Below are positions 13,701 through 26,938 of a stretch of DNA of 64,000 bases, in pieces. Location: NCBI GenBank assembly GCA_029721515.1, contig CM056551.1, positions 29,188,437 through 29,252,436 on the forward strand. Direction: 5' to 3'. The notes beneath the pieces were generated by a model. That model saw only the letters and a program-made list of their open reading frames with translations. It was not told the DNA's origin and did no database searches. The position numbers were made by a program, and so were the translations under genes. This DNA is from Synanceia verrucosa. Its lineage: Eukaryota > Chordata > Actinopteri > Perciformes > Synanceiidae. Each line of letters opens with the position of its first letter. The first letter of the stretch is position 1.

Positions 13701-16700
13701 GTGTTACTAGTTAATGTCCTCTGTGTTCCTGTTGATGCTAAACTACATTTACCCCAAATTAAGAGTCTGTTCATATAAAGAGAAGCTGACCGAGTCTTTG
13801 GAGCTTCAGTTAAAAACAGAATCATCTGGACAAAGGTATGCTCGCTAATGCTAACTGAATGCTAACAACACGTCAGCTGATCTACACTCATAATTAATCG
13901 ATAAATAATCAGCCTTTACTGTTTAACCTACAGTTTGTGTTTTGAATCTTACTGACTGTTCAGTAAACAGACAGAAATCACCACTCTGACACTCCATCCT
14001 GACTGTTCCCATTCTTTATTCATGAGGCTTAGATTTAACTCAGAAAAGTCTGGAATGTTTTCTCTGTCTGTATCAGGTTATGGGCTGTTTGGCGATCCAT
14101 GAAGTCACAGTGAGGCTTTTCAAACCACAAGAGACATTTAGTATCATCAAAAAAGTCTCACATCAGCTTTGTAGAAAACCTAAATGAACTTTGGCTCAAC
14201 TGATGGTAATTTATCTTATTTATTTAATCTGCTGTTTGTTTGCTGCCAGTGAGAAAACCTGGAAAACTTCCGTCAGTTTTCTCTGTCCACCTGTCCAAAA
14301 ACATTCAAAACATTTTGTCATCATTTTCACACCCAGAGGAAAAACATAGACATAATAAAACAGTAGAATTTCCGTAGTTTTCAACCATCGATTGACGTCA
14401 AACCTGCACTGATGGAATTAATTCTATCATTAAAAGTTATTTTTTTACAGAGCTTAACAACATACCAAACCACCACCCAGTGTCACTACACTAAATTAAC
14501 AGTGTTACTGATTATTAAAATATTTTTATTTTCTTTAATGGTTAATCCACCACTATGTGCAAGCGTTTTAATTAAACAATATAGTTATTGTTGTTATCCA
14601 GGATTTTTCAGATTTATTTATTGACTGAGCTTAAATTCTTCAGTTATTTCCTGTCATACCTGAACAGAAAAATGTGTTTTAGTGGTTGTTTGTTATTCTG
14701 GATTAATTTCTGACTTCTCATTGAATTCCAGTGTTCTGGATCAAATTTGCATCCTGACTTCCTGTTCAAAATGATGAAGAGTAGTGAACTCAGTAAGGAA
14801 GAAAGAGTCCAGTTAAAGTGATGATGCTTTACTGCTCTAATACATTTATTAAGCTCTGTCGCTTTTGAATCGTGGAAATTAAATTTGACATAATCTTAAA
14901 TTGTTCTGCGTCCTATTGTCCCATACTGCATTAAATGTATTAACTCTTTGAGTGCCATCAACGTAATAATACGTCAAAGTGGTTTTTCAGCAGCGGGTCG
15001 CCGATCGTGGTCTCCTGCAGCCTGTGAGTAATGTTGGGGCTTCTGGGAGATGTAGTCAGAGCATAAAGAGACGGTATACACCACAGAGATCAAAACAGGA
15101 AGTGGAGACGATCGAGATTAAAGCGCAAAACAAACAGAATCTGGAGAAAAAGTGGTGATTTTGGTGAAAGTGTCCTCTACTCTACCTCTGATAAAACAAG
15201 AATGGAACAAGGTAAAAACAAACATTTTTTTCATGATGAAATAGAGAGTCTCTTCTTTCATTTGAACTATTCAGTGTTTTCAGAGACATAGTACAAAATA
15301 TTCTCTGGGTCTAGAAATATGACTCAAAATGGACAAAAATGCTGGAAGAAGACACTTTGTGTTTTATAAAACGGCTGGCACTCAGTGAGTTAAATGTGAT
15401 GTAAAGTGTTGAGGTGGACTCTTCACAAACCCTGTGAGAAGGACTAACTAAAGCCAAACTCCTGGTGTCTCATTGGCTCAGACGGTCACACCACACTGAG
15501 CCAGTGAAGCTCTTCCTGTTAAACATTTGAACCTTGTTCGTCTCTTTATCAATTTCGTCTGAAGCGTCTTAACCTGCTTCCTGTTTTGATTCATTGCCGC
15601 TGATCGATGTCGACCACTTGGGCTTGTTCCCTGTCAGAAACCCAGATATCGTCGGCTCTCTGACTTTATAATGTGGAAAAGCTGCAGTGTCCAGTCAGCC
15701 CTTTAATGTGTCCAGTAAAGTATCCCCCTCCTTCCTTCTCCTGGCCAACGCTGCCATTTGTCCTCCTGATAAAACTGTCATGGCTGAGGCTGATATCTGA
15801 CCTCTACAGCGACTGCTAGCATAAATTAGCCTTGTCCTAATATTGCAATTTCTTTGGCTTCACTCAGAATCAAGGTTTTTGACATTTCTCTCAGAATAAT
15901 AGGCCATTGTACACATGGACACTTTTTAAATCAAACTGTAGTGCGATAAAAACGTCAAGGCCGAGTGTCTTTTTTTTTCCTTTCTTCATTGCGTACTAGT
16001 TGGCTTTGTCTTCAACAGCTTCGAGAGTCATCAGTGTCAGAATTGACGTGCATTATCAATTTTTCGGCTATAGCGACGTCTTCCACCTTGTGACACTCCG
16101 TGCGTGTCGCTGCAGCTCTGCAGGAGTGTTGTATCGGCTTTCATTGCTCGCTAGTTAACCAAGACTTCCCACTGCATACCGCTCTGGAGGAGAAAGAAAA
16201 GCCGCCACTGTCAGCGTGGCGTCTGACACATCTCCCATCTGAAGCGCCGAGCAACAATCAGTCCCAGCTCAATCTCGCTCATTACTTTACCACCGTTCAG
16301 AAAGTTGCAGAGAAAAAAAAAAAAGGTAGCGTAGATGAAGCGGAAGGGATGCCAGGAATGATCGAACGATCAGCTGAGATCTGACGGGCTCCAGACTGTT
16401 CGCTGATTTGCCACCAAAATTCAGAGAGCTCCTCTTTTCAACAGCTGACACGGAGCTTAAAGGAGGATAATGATGGGTGAGGAAGCAGCTCCCACAAAGC
16501 AGCAGTGTTGGCACACAGAGGAAGGTGTGGAGATGTTGTCACAGGAAGGCTGGATGTGTGTCAAAACAAGAGCTTCCAGCTCTGCAGCTCTTCACTGATA
16601 GTCCTCTCATCCTCATCTCACCTCTCCTCACTACCGCTCGTCTGTCTCTCCCACTTTTTTTTTCCAAAGCAGACAACTCTTTTGCTTATTCTGCGTGGAA

Positions 16701-19700
16701 CAACTTGAAGAACGTCGTCAAACTGTAATTCATGTTGTCAACTAATCCTCGGTGTGCCGTTTTCTTTTTTTTTTTTTTTGCTAATATGATTTTTCACGGG
16801 AACATAAGACTCTTGATCTGCCTTGTAATTGTGTAAATCTTTCAGGCCGCATTCCCAGTTTTACCATAATTTGATGAGGAACTACGATATAATTGAATAT
16901 TCAAATTAGGAATATGTGTCAATATGGCTCTCCTTGCCTGAAATGAGGATTAATTGTTGTCAAAACTCCAGTGGCCGACATAATACGAGCCCCGACGCTG
17001 CCGTTGATTAGCAAATGCACTTGCCATGTTTTTGTTTTAAGAATTAGTTGTCTAATTGATTTGCCATATGTTACGCTCTCCAAAGCACCTAAAATTGTAT
17101 TTAGAAATCACCAATTTGGATTGAGACACTTTTGTGTTTCCAACAGATGGGAAAAGAAACCCCGGAGGTTGCCTATGGTGGAAATCACTTCAGGAGCAGC
17201 ATATTTCCCTGCTTTCACACAGACGCTTCTGGCTTTAAGGAGTACTTTGACGTCTCCAGATCCATAGATAAACAGGCAGACTTTGTTTACTCTGAGTACA
17301 GGTTTAAACCTTTCCTCTATCAGTCCAGAGCAAGTGTCTGCTTTGAACGATGTGTACCAGTGGAATCAACCTTTTGAAAGGTAAAAGAAGTCTGCGTCCA
17401 ATATGGCAAATCGTTCCTGCAAGATTGATGCCAACCTTTTAAAAATTCACCATTGGCCTGGATTTAACACGGCCAAACGCTGATGTAAATGAGGAGGAGA
17501 AAAGTCGACCCTTTCATTGCAAATAAATCTGAGTTGCAGGCTTCAGCTCATAAATACCACGGCCTGTCACAAGTCGTGTTTTATTGCTCTTGATGGAAAT
17601 TATTGCATTTATTTATCTCACATCCGGAGAGAGATAAGACTTTGAAAGCCACAACTCACACACATGGCACTCAGGGAATATGCAGATCTGCCTTTAGTCT
17701 TAAATTTTTAGGATTTCTGATTTTACACCCCCTACATGCAAGAATTACTGTTTTCCATAAACACATGATGCACAGAACAAGCTTCATTATTTGCAGCTTC
17801 GCACCTGCTCGTCTTTTCATAACTCAGCGCCGCCTTTAACACTCCAACTCTAAGGTGTTTGCTATTTGCAAAGCTTATTTTTTTAATGATATCACCCGAC
17901 TACGTCGCATTATCATTATAAGATCATTTGTTTTATAACGCCGTCCCTGGAGCATGTCACGTTATGCAGCTCCCTCTGAGCTGTGAATTATTTTCTTTTT
18001 TTCCTGCTTGCTGTGGATTTATCGATCCGTAGGGGTGAGTCACAGGGTGTAATTCATGATAGCTTGATTGATGAGGATTTCAATCTTATATGGTTTGTTA
18101 ACTTCAACTGCCCACAAAGTGCATTCTGTGCTGTTTTCTGTAATACAAGGCCATGAAACGGTAAAAAAAAAACACAGACTTCCCCTGAATAATGGAATCT
18201 CTCAGTTCCTCCAGAATTTACAGGATCCTGCTTCAATCCCCCGTTAAAGGTCTGTTTGAGCCGCCGGACAGCCGAGGCTCGACTTAACTTTCACCATATT
18301 TCTCCTCGTTAGATGCTGCTGTTCCTCTGCTCAGTTTGCTTTTAGATGAAACACATTCTCTTATATTACCTTTTAATCTGAGCAGCGTGTGCTGGATCAT
18401 AATTGTTTTCGTCAGATGCAGAGTTAACTTGTATGTTTTTGTCAGCAGGAGGACGGCGAACAGGCCGGACTACGAGCACCAGAGCAGCGGCAGCTCCACC
18501 CTGACAGGTAAACGACCTCACTCTGCAAACGTATGCAAGTCAGCAGCATTTAGACAATTACAGGAATGTAAGAGCTTTTCCAAGATGCATTAGGATAACT
18601 GCTCACTTGTAAGTCATCGTGCTGCAAGAAAAAAGCTTTTGGGGGAGGGGCGAAAGTTCAGAGGCCTCGTGCTTGTCCGATCCTGTTAAAGGTGTCATTG
18701 ATATTTAAAAATACACACCACCAGGATGGAAGGGGCTAAAACATGGGTGTCAAACTGGGCCACAGTCAGGCCAATTGGACCTGAAGTGGGCCGGACCAGT
18801 TAAACCATAATAAGCTATAATCAATGATAAGACCTCCAAATGTTTCCCTGTCTTTTAGTCTGAAGAGGTACAGACCATTGTTTCCTCAAACCTACCAACA
18901 AATCATTTATCTTTTCATGTATGTTTTTATCACACCAAGCACACTGGATTCCTGTTTATTTCACTGAAGAAACTGGTCCATTTTTCTCTGAAAAGTCTTT
19001 GCGTGACTGTTTTGTGTCACGCTGCTTTTTACTAAAAACTGGAAGTGAAGACCATCCGGGAGGCCAGATTGGACCCTTTGGTGGACCGGTTGTAGCCCTT
19101 GGGCCGTATGTTTGGCACCCCTGCTCTAAAATTAATGTTTAGATTATTTCTGTGGAATAAATGGTTCCCAAGATGAGACATCTAGTAGCTGAACGTTATC
19201 AATATTATCAATAACACCTTTCAGTTTTAGCTTCAAGGAGTTGAGGAGCGGAAAAGGCCTCCTTATTAGATTAATATATTTAAAATAATATTCAAAGTAT
19301 CATCATGTGGCTCATTATATTTCTGTGCCCATGTTGACTGCTGCACTTATTTTGAATTTATGGTCGATGCCATTTTAATCTAGTGATATTTATTTAATGA
19401 TAATAATCACTCATCCTTCAGCTGCAGGAAAAAAATAAATTCTTGCCATAAGATAAGATAGAAATGCACTTCGGAAACATCTAAAATTCCCTAAAAACCC
19501 TCCTAAACTGAGATTTTCAGACTTTCTGTGACGAGGCCTCGGTCGGTACTTCTGTGCCGACTGAATGTCGTCTGCACATGAAGGTGCTACTTGATCTCCA
19601 AACGCTCCAGATCTCCTCAGTGATGGATCCTGCTCAGAGCTTTGCTCATCTGAGCCAACGTGACTTCCCAGAGGAGCTCGGCATTACACTCAAGAGAACA

Positions 19701-22700
19701 TTTAACAGCCGTCAAAGGCGATCCGTCACATGCCATACTTACACATGTACTCCAGGCCGATTCCCCTCTCTTTGTCGACTGTGGCGCACAATGCTGCAGG
19801 ACTGGAGCAGGCTAGTTGGTTAGCAGAGCTCAGAGAGGGCGTGATCCACTGGAGCTTCTTTATCCAGCAGGAGAGAGACACCATGTGGTGAGGATGCCTC
19901 CTGCTGCTGCAGCCTGCCTTTTTAATGCAACATATCTTCAAAATGCAAAAATGAAAAAGCCTCTCCTTATTCCTTTCCTAATCTCCTAAAAGAAAAAAAA
20001 ACAACTAAATGATTAATACATAATTTAGCCGCCCTGACAGTGGTGTTATAAGTTAGCGTTTCCCTGAAGGAGCCGACATTAACGCACAGCTGAGTGGTTT
20101 GTGGCGTCGGGAGTGCGATTCCTCCACCGGGACGCTGTTTGAGTGACAGCGAAGAACATGCACACACTGTACAGGACGCTGCCAGCAGTCATCATTTATC
20201 TGCAGGAAAGCGTCCTTTGCAGCTGCACAGACTCCCCCTCCTCGTCCCTCCACCTTCATGTGTGCATGCTTTAAGTGACGAGAGGCTAATGGAGTTAGCC
20301 CAGACGCCTCCTGGCTTTATATCAGGAGACGGCGTCCTCGTCAGGCTTCCACGCCGTGAACGTGAGAGAACGCAACTTCCCTTCATTAACAACGCGATAG
20401 CCTGCGGACGAGTGTGAGGTCGTAGCCGACAGCCTATTTGTGTTAATTGTTTGCGCTGGTGTGTGTGTGTGTGTGTGTGTGGGCTGACAGCTGGCCAGGT
20501 TCGAGTTGGTCTAAAACCATGTGCGCTCTGTCAGGGTTGTACCGGCGCCTTCTTTAGGATTGATGAATTGCCTGCTTTCTTGATTAAACTCTCCGTCACT
20601 TCCCAACAAAACAAAAACCCCAACAGAAAAAAAGAAAAAGCCAGAGTGAGTTGAGGGGAGGAGAGCTAAGGTGTCTGGGAAATCTGTCATCCGCAGTCAC
20701 ATCATGTACAGATGTGATGTGCAGCCGCTTTGACATTTATTACCAGAATATTAAAAACTAATTCGCATTTATTTTGCAGGCCCTCTTCCACCCTGACAGT
20801 TCAAGCTCATTTGAAAAGTTATCAAGTTTTCACAGCGGCGGCGCCAACCGTCGCTTTGATCCACGGCAAGCTGCCAATTAGGTCTGTTTTTGGTAGGTTG
20901 ACAGAAAAGCAGGATAGTTTAAAGGTAATTAAACGTGCGTTCATGAGATGCTGAGAGGCTAAAAAAAAAAAAAAAAGATGTTTGATAAAATAAATGTGAT
21001 GGCGCTGAGAAAAAAATGGTGACGTGCTGCAGTCTCTCGTCATTACCTGCAGAACAACGCATAGTATTCAGCAGACATGCACCTGATAAGAAGGTAAACG
21101 TAATAAAAAGTAATACATTTACATATCTGTGGCATTAATCAAAAATAAATCCTGACATTGGCCCTGATCTAACGTAATATGGAGAGCAATTATTTCCCTA
21201 TCCATTAGAGGAACTTCAATTAACAGACACGAGACAGTTCATCCTTCAGAGGAGGAGGAGGAGGGGAAATAAAACAGGAGGCTCAAAATTAACTCAGGTT
21301 TGCAAAATATCCTGGCAGGATGACAGTGATTTTTGATTTTCAGGAAACAATATTAGAATTCTTATTAAACTATGTGCATCTGCTTTTAATTTGCTGCAAA
21401 TAATTGGAAAATGCAATGGAGCTTTCCAATTAAAGCTCCACTTTATTCTGTTTAATAATACCCTCATAATATTATAGCTTATGGAATGACAGGTGAGTTG
21501 GTGTATGAATAAAACATAAAGCCCTGTAATAAGAGACAGAAAAAAAGAAAAGAAAAAAAACGGGACAGTTGTTGGGGGGCTTTTAAATGCTCCACATAAT
21601 TTGCATATATTAATCTCCTCTTTTTCAGCCTTATCAAGTATTCCACTGTATTTGAAGTTAAAATAGTCGTGACAGGCAGGGGTACGCTTCGTTTTTCCAA
21701 GGATTTATTACTTGTATAATTCTGGATCTTTAATAAGCCAATATGACTGATCCTCTGAGTTCTGTGGAATTTGGTTAATTGTTCCAGATGGTGCTCACTG
21801 ATTATGCAAAATTACTTTCTTTCTCCTCTTTCTCTCTCTCCCCCCCTCAACTACAGCATTTCTTGATTGACTAACACGGAGAAAAAAGATTATTTTTGGC
21901 GGCGCACTTTCATTAAGAGGGTTCTCATCAGGTTTCAAACAAAAGTTCCATCTTATCTGGTCGTGTAGTTGTGAGCCAGGCGGCGCAGGAGGGAGGCCAT
22001 CAGCCGCCGCTTATCTCCAACCGTGATGGATCTCAACTGCTTCTGCACCGCCGGGGTTATATTTTAGAATAACACAATTCTTTAGGCTGAGGGATTAAAA
22101 AACACCATAGTGACACAAAAGTTATTATTAGTGCACGCCGTTCTCTTCTTTCTCTTTGCACAGATTGATGAAATCACTAAGCAGCAGGGTTGGTCCTGCA
22201 CTCGCTGCTCCATCCACAGCTCACTAACATTCTGTTTTGCATCAGCTAAAGCGAGCTGAATGAATCATTTATGGAAGTGTTATGGGGGAGTATCGGCAGA
22301 TTTACTGCCCAGCTTTTACTTTAGATGGAATGGGATTTCTATGAAGCCGATCTTGATGTCTGAAGTAATGCCAAAGCTTACATCAAGACATGAAAGGAGT
22401 GCTCTTAAAACCCACATTTTGCTTCTTAATTCCTCTGGTCAGCAAAAGGCGAAATGAAGGCGGGGGGTTCAGCAGGAGAGGAGTATTTACTCCTAATGTC
22501 GACTGTTTACTGCTCCCAGCAGCTCATGATGGGAAGTGCTGAATTTCTTCTTAGAATTTGAGGGCTTTTAAATCACACATTGTTTAGATTAGCTTTAATT
22601 CACGTTTAAAGCTCCAATGTTATTGCTCATTTCCGGGTTCATATTATTTTAGAACATGTTTACATGCTTTAATATTAAAAAAAAAACAACTAAATCATCC

Positions 22701-25700
22701 CCATATTGTCTGTCTGAAACTGTTTAGTGCATTTCAATGGAGCTGTGTTGCTAAGAGCTTGGCTCCATGTTTACTTCCTGTTCCCATCAGCTGCTAACAG
22801 GAACTAAACTGGGACGCATTTAGGCATTTAAAACAGTGAAATGGTCCAAATATTGTAGATTAGTGACGTCACTGCTGTCAAACACTCAGTTTCTAAGTAT
22901 GGTTTAGATAATTTCACAGTATTTATCAGCTGAAACCTGCCTTAAAATATGAAAATGACACTTTTTCCTAAAAAGGACTGTTTGAGCAGGTGTTTTATAA
23001 AAAAAACTTGTGTTTTCATTGGCTCAGACTGATCCATTGATATCTGCCAAATCCTTCACACTGCACTTTGAAACAGCAGTTTGCTGAAACTCACACCAGC
23101 ATTGTAACAAAAATAATGCTAAAAAGAAGAAGTTAGAAGGTGTTTTCTCAATCATTTAGAGAAATTCTGAGAGATAGTTGCACCACTCATTTCTCTGTAC
23201 TGTTAGTTTCCACCTGATCACATAAAAGAACTCAGAAGAATCATGGATCACAGAATAAGTCAGTTTGGATAAGACCAAGAGGATTTTTGTGTATTTTCAG
23301 GGAAAATAAAAGATAAAAATCATCCAGCTGGTCTGAAAGGCAAATGTTAGAAAAACCAAAACTCCTTCAAACTGATAGAAAAATAAAAATAAAAGCTTGT
23401 TATTTGTCAGTCACAAAAGCTCTTTTTGGTTAAACAAAACAGGATCCTGCTGACGTGTCAAAAAGCTGCCTGGAGCATCCAGGTTATCTTGAAATGTGAT
23501 CAATCCCAGAGCCATGGTGCCGTTAAGTATTCGGGGATCAATCACAAATGAATCGTTCTTTTTTTCGAGGCTCTCGAGCATTTTTTTTTTTACCTTTATT
23601 GCAGTCAAATAAGAGCCTTTAAATGGCTGCACATTTGCAGGCCAGGCTGGACTCTGGAGTCTCATCCCTCATTGCTTTCCATCCATCCCTGAGATAGACG
23701 CAGAGCTCCATTAGTTTCAGTGTCCAGACGTGGACGGGCTCAATGGATGGGCCTGTCACGGCTCCCTCATTTGCCCCCATGTACAGCAGGGTTTGTTATC
23801 ACACATCTAATTAGAACTTGATAAAAAATATTTCACAAAAAATCCAGTCATTAAATATAGTTTAAGGAGATTTATGGTCAAATATGCCTTAAAGATCTTT
23901 TAATGGCTCTGCTGACTTGTTAAGTTTGTAATTAATGATCTTCTAATACATACTGTGGTGTGATTTAGAAAGCACAATGAGATTCTGGGAATGAAGTCGT
24001 TTTGGAAAAGGGCATCTGGGGCTCCCACAAGCTGTATTAAATAGTTCTGCTCAGAGCTACAAAGTCTGCTGCGAAAAAGTTCACATAGACAGGCTCATTT
24101 TTATGTTAGGATGGTGCTGATTATGAAACACTTTGTAATTAATGTGTACAGAAGAGTCCTGCAGTGCTGCTTTTAAAGCTCATATTTTTATAAAAGTCAG
24201 TAAAAATGTCCGTCTTCAGCGTCCACTAAGCCACGCACAGTCAAATAATAAGCAAGTGCACATGTATGTGAGTGTAACTGCATTATACTAATAACAGAGG
24301 GTTTCACCAGGAGAGTAATGGTGTCCTTATTAGCATAATTAATGACAAATGGCAGCGCAGCATTGGTGGATTGGTTCTAGGGGATGATAAATTAGTGGAT
24401 GCCCAGGTTAGTGGCTGCCAAAGAGGCCTCTTTGGCTGTCATCCCTCCTGCTTCCACTCTGGCACAGTTCATTACTCACCGTGTGAGATGCCACTTTACA
24501 TTGCCCGGTACTGTGAGCATGGAGAACTTAATAACGCCACCACAACCGCACAGGGGCCCGCTGCTTTACCCACAGTCCAGAGGGCAAGTAGCTCGGCGAG
24601 GCCTCGGGGGTCGAGGGGAATCGCCTCCTGCAGCTGCGCTGATCAAAACAGATCACGAGTCAGCCGCTACTTGAGGGGGAACCGGGGCCATGTGACCCGG
24701 TCTCCAGCGCTGGTGAGTGTTTCTTGTTAGGATTTGTGGGGCTCGCCACATCCCTCGCATCATTACGGGTTAGTTTGCCCACAGAACCGCTAATTAAGAG
24801 GGGATTTGTGTAATTGTGCCTTCTGCTGTGTCCCATCCGGCACATGCAATTTACTGTCAGCCCTCTGCCAGCTTTTACACTTGTCCAGAGAGGCGTACCC
24901 CATTTATGCACACATTCTGCCGCACATTTACCAGCAGCCACAGCTGGGGATCAGTGCCAGTGCCATGGCAGCGTCTTAAAAGACACTGTGCTGCTGATTA
25001 AAGTCTGATTGTCCATTTAATTTCACGAGAGCTCTCAATAGCCAGCCAGCGAGGAGAGCTCTCCCAGCGCCTTTCCAGCACTTTTTAAAACACTGTTTTC
25101 TAATTAGAGCAGATCACTGATGACTTGTGGTGCTTTACATTAAATAGCTCTTGGATAAATATATATATATACATGGAGAAGTTATCACACGCCTCCACTG
25201 AGCATTCGGTGTTTGCGGCCAACTCACCATAGGTGCTGCTAGCTCTGCCCACTTTCAGGAAGACGGATGGAGCGGCGCCCGGCTGGGGCTGCCTCCTGGC
25301 TCCTTACCCACAACCAGATTTCAAGGACTGCTTGTCACAGATGGAAAAGTAAGTGGGTCATTCTGCGTAAACTTGCCATTTTGAAAAAAATAAAACAAAA
25401 CAGCTGAACGTTGATGCTGTACTGTAGCTAATGTTGGATTTTTTTTTTGTTTAATTTTTGACATATAAACACTCATTAAAGGTGTATAAAGGATATTTTT
25501 CTTCAAGCTTTCAAAAAAAACAAGGTAAGATAATAAACCACCTTAAATAATCATCAAAAGGCAAGCTTGTGCAAAATGATTCAGCCTCTTTCCCTTCTCT
25601 TTAGTAACTAGAAGCACATTCACCCGCTGGATGCACACAACTCTTCCGCACAACATTTAGATTTGTTTACATTCAGATGAGATGAAATTAATATTTTAGT

Positions 25701-26907
25701 ATAAACTAAATGACTTGCTGTCAGGAGAGCCGCAGCAGAATCTTGCAGGCTGGCGAAATAAAAATAGACGATCAGAAACTCTCAGCATCACAGCATTACA
25801 CGCTTTTTACAATGTTAATTGACTCCACGGTAAACATTTCAATAATTCAAAAGTTCTCAGAGTGAAGTTTCCAATGCATTGAAAAGTTTTTTTTTCTTGT
25901 CTTCCTCTCTCCCCCCTTCCGCTCGTCTGTCTAGAGGTTTTTTCTTTTTTTTTTTCCTTTTTGAAAAAGCAGCAGAAAGATAAAAGAATGGGTTTCATAG
26001 AGCCATAGTCATTAAAAGAATCTGAAAATAGCAACTCGCTATCATCTGTTCTCGTAGCACGGGTCAGGAGCTCTGACACCTCCAAAATTCCTCCTGTCAG
26101 GGTAGGGGGCCATTTGTATTCTCTCTCATTAGGCAATTTGACTAATGACCTGCCGTGGCTGCAGAGCTACTGAGGGACCCGGAGCCTCGCGCCCTCTCTC
26201 CTGCAGCAGCCTGAACACACTCCCTCTATTGGAATGGCACAGATGGCATGCCCGGGCGACAAAATAAACTACAATATGTCTCCGAGATGCTGTCAGGCCT
26301 GGGCACTATATCTCATGTCAGATAGGGGCTAAGGGCTGTGAGTGGGCACAGGGGGTCCTCCTCCAGCTCTCTCTTCAGCTACTCACCATTATCTGCAGAG
26401 GTGACAGAGCGCGGGGTCTGCAACTAGAATAGCATCTCCATGGTCTGCATAAAGAATCCGCCTCAAATTGAGAGTCACGCCGACAGGGGAGGCGTTGCCA
26501 TGTCGAGCCCGGCTACACAAAGAGAACATCCAATTGTTTGGGATGTGATACCCAGCAGGTTCCAGATGAAGCTCTGACCTGTTTTTTGAGCTCTTATTAT
26601 TTCTTATTATTTTATGCGGCGCTGAAACCAGCTCAGCCGTGAGTGAAGGGAGTTGTAATGGACGCGCTCTTTCGCACTTGCAGATTATTGCCTCCGACTG
26701 TGAATTTTCTCGCTTAATTCAGGTGCGAGACAGAAGTAATCGCACCAGACAGAGATCAATGCAATTCTGCTGGATTAGTGAAGTGTAAAATAAAAGTTCA
26801 TCAACATTCCCAAAGTGTTGCCGTTGACTTGTGGTTCAGGTAATATGGGGTATGCTCGATCAGCCACGCATATTTTTCCATCAGTCAGTGTCGGCGGTGT
26901 GGTTTAT

Positions 26908-26938
<31 letters not shown>

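Larger units (their letters stand above)
11720..18448 (+). other. MVB12B large intron
   Basis: This 6.7-kb intron contains a CpG-rich patch (11790-12150), a dispersed repeat (14633-14826), a TTAA-flanked miniature element (14944-15389) and a candidate regulatory block (16740-17640). No further MVB12B exon was recognised, although a short linker exon could be hidden. Confidence 0.6.
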
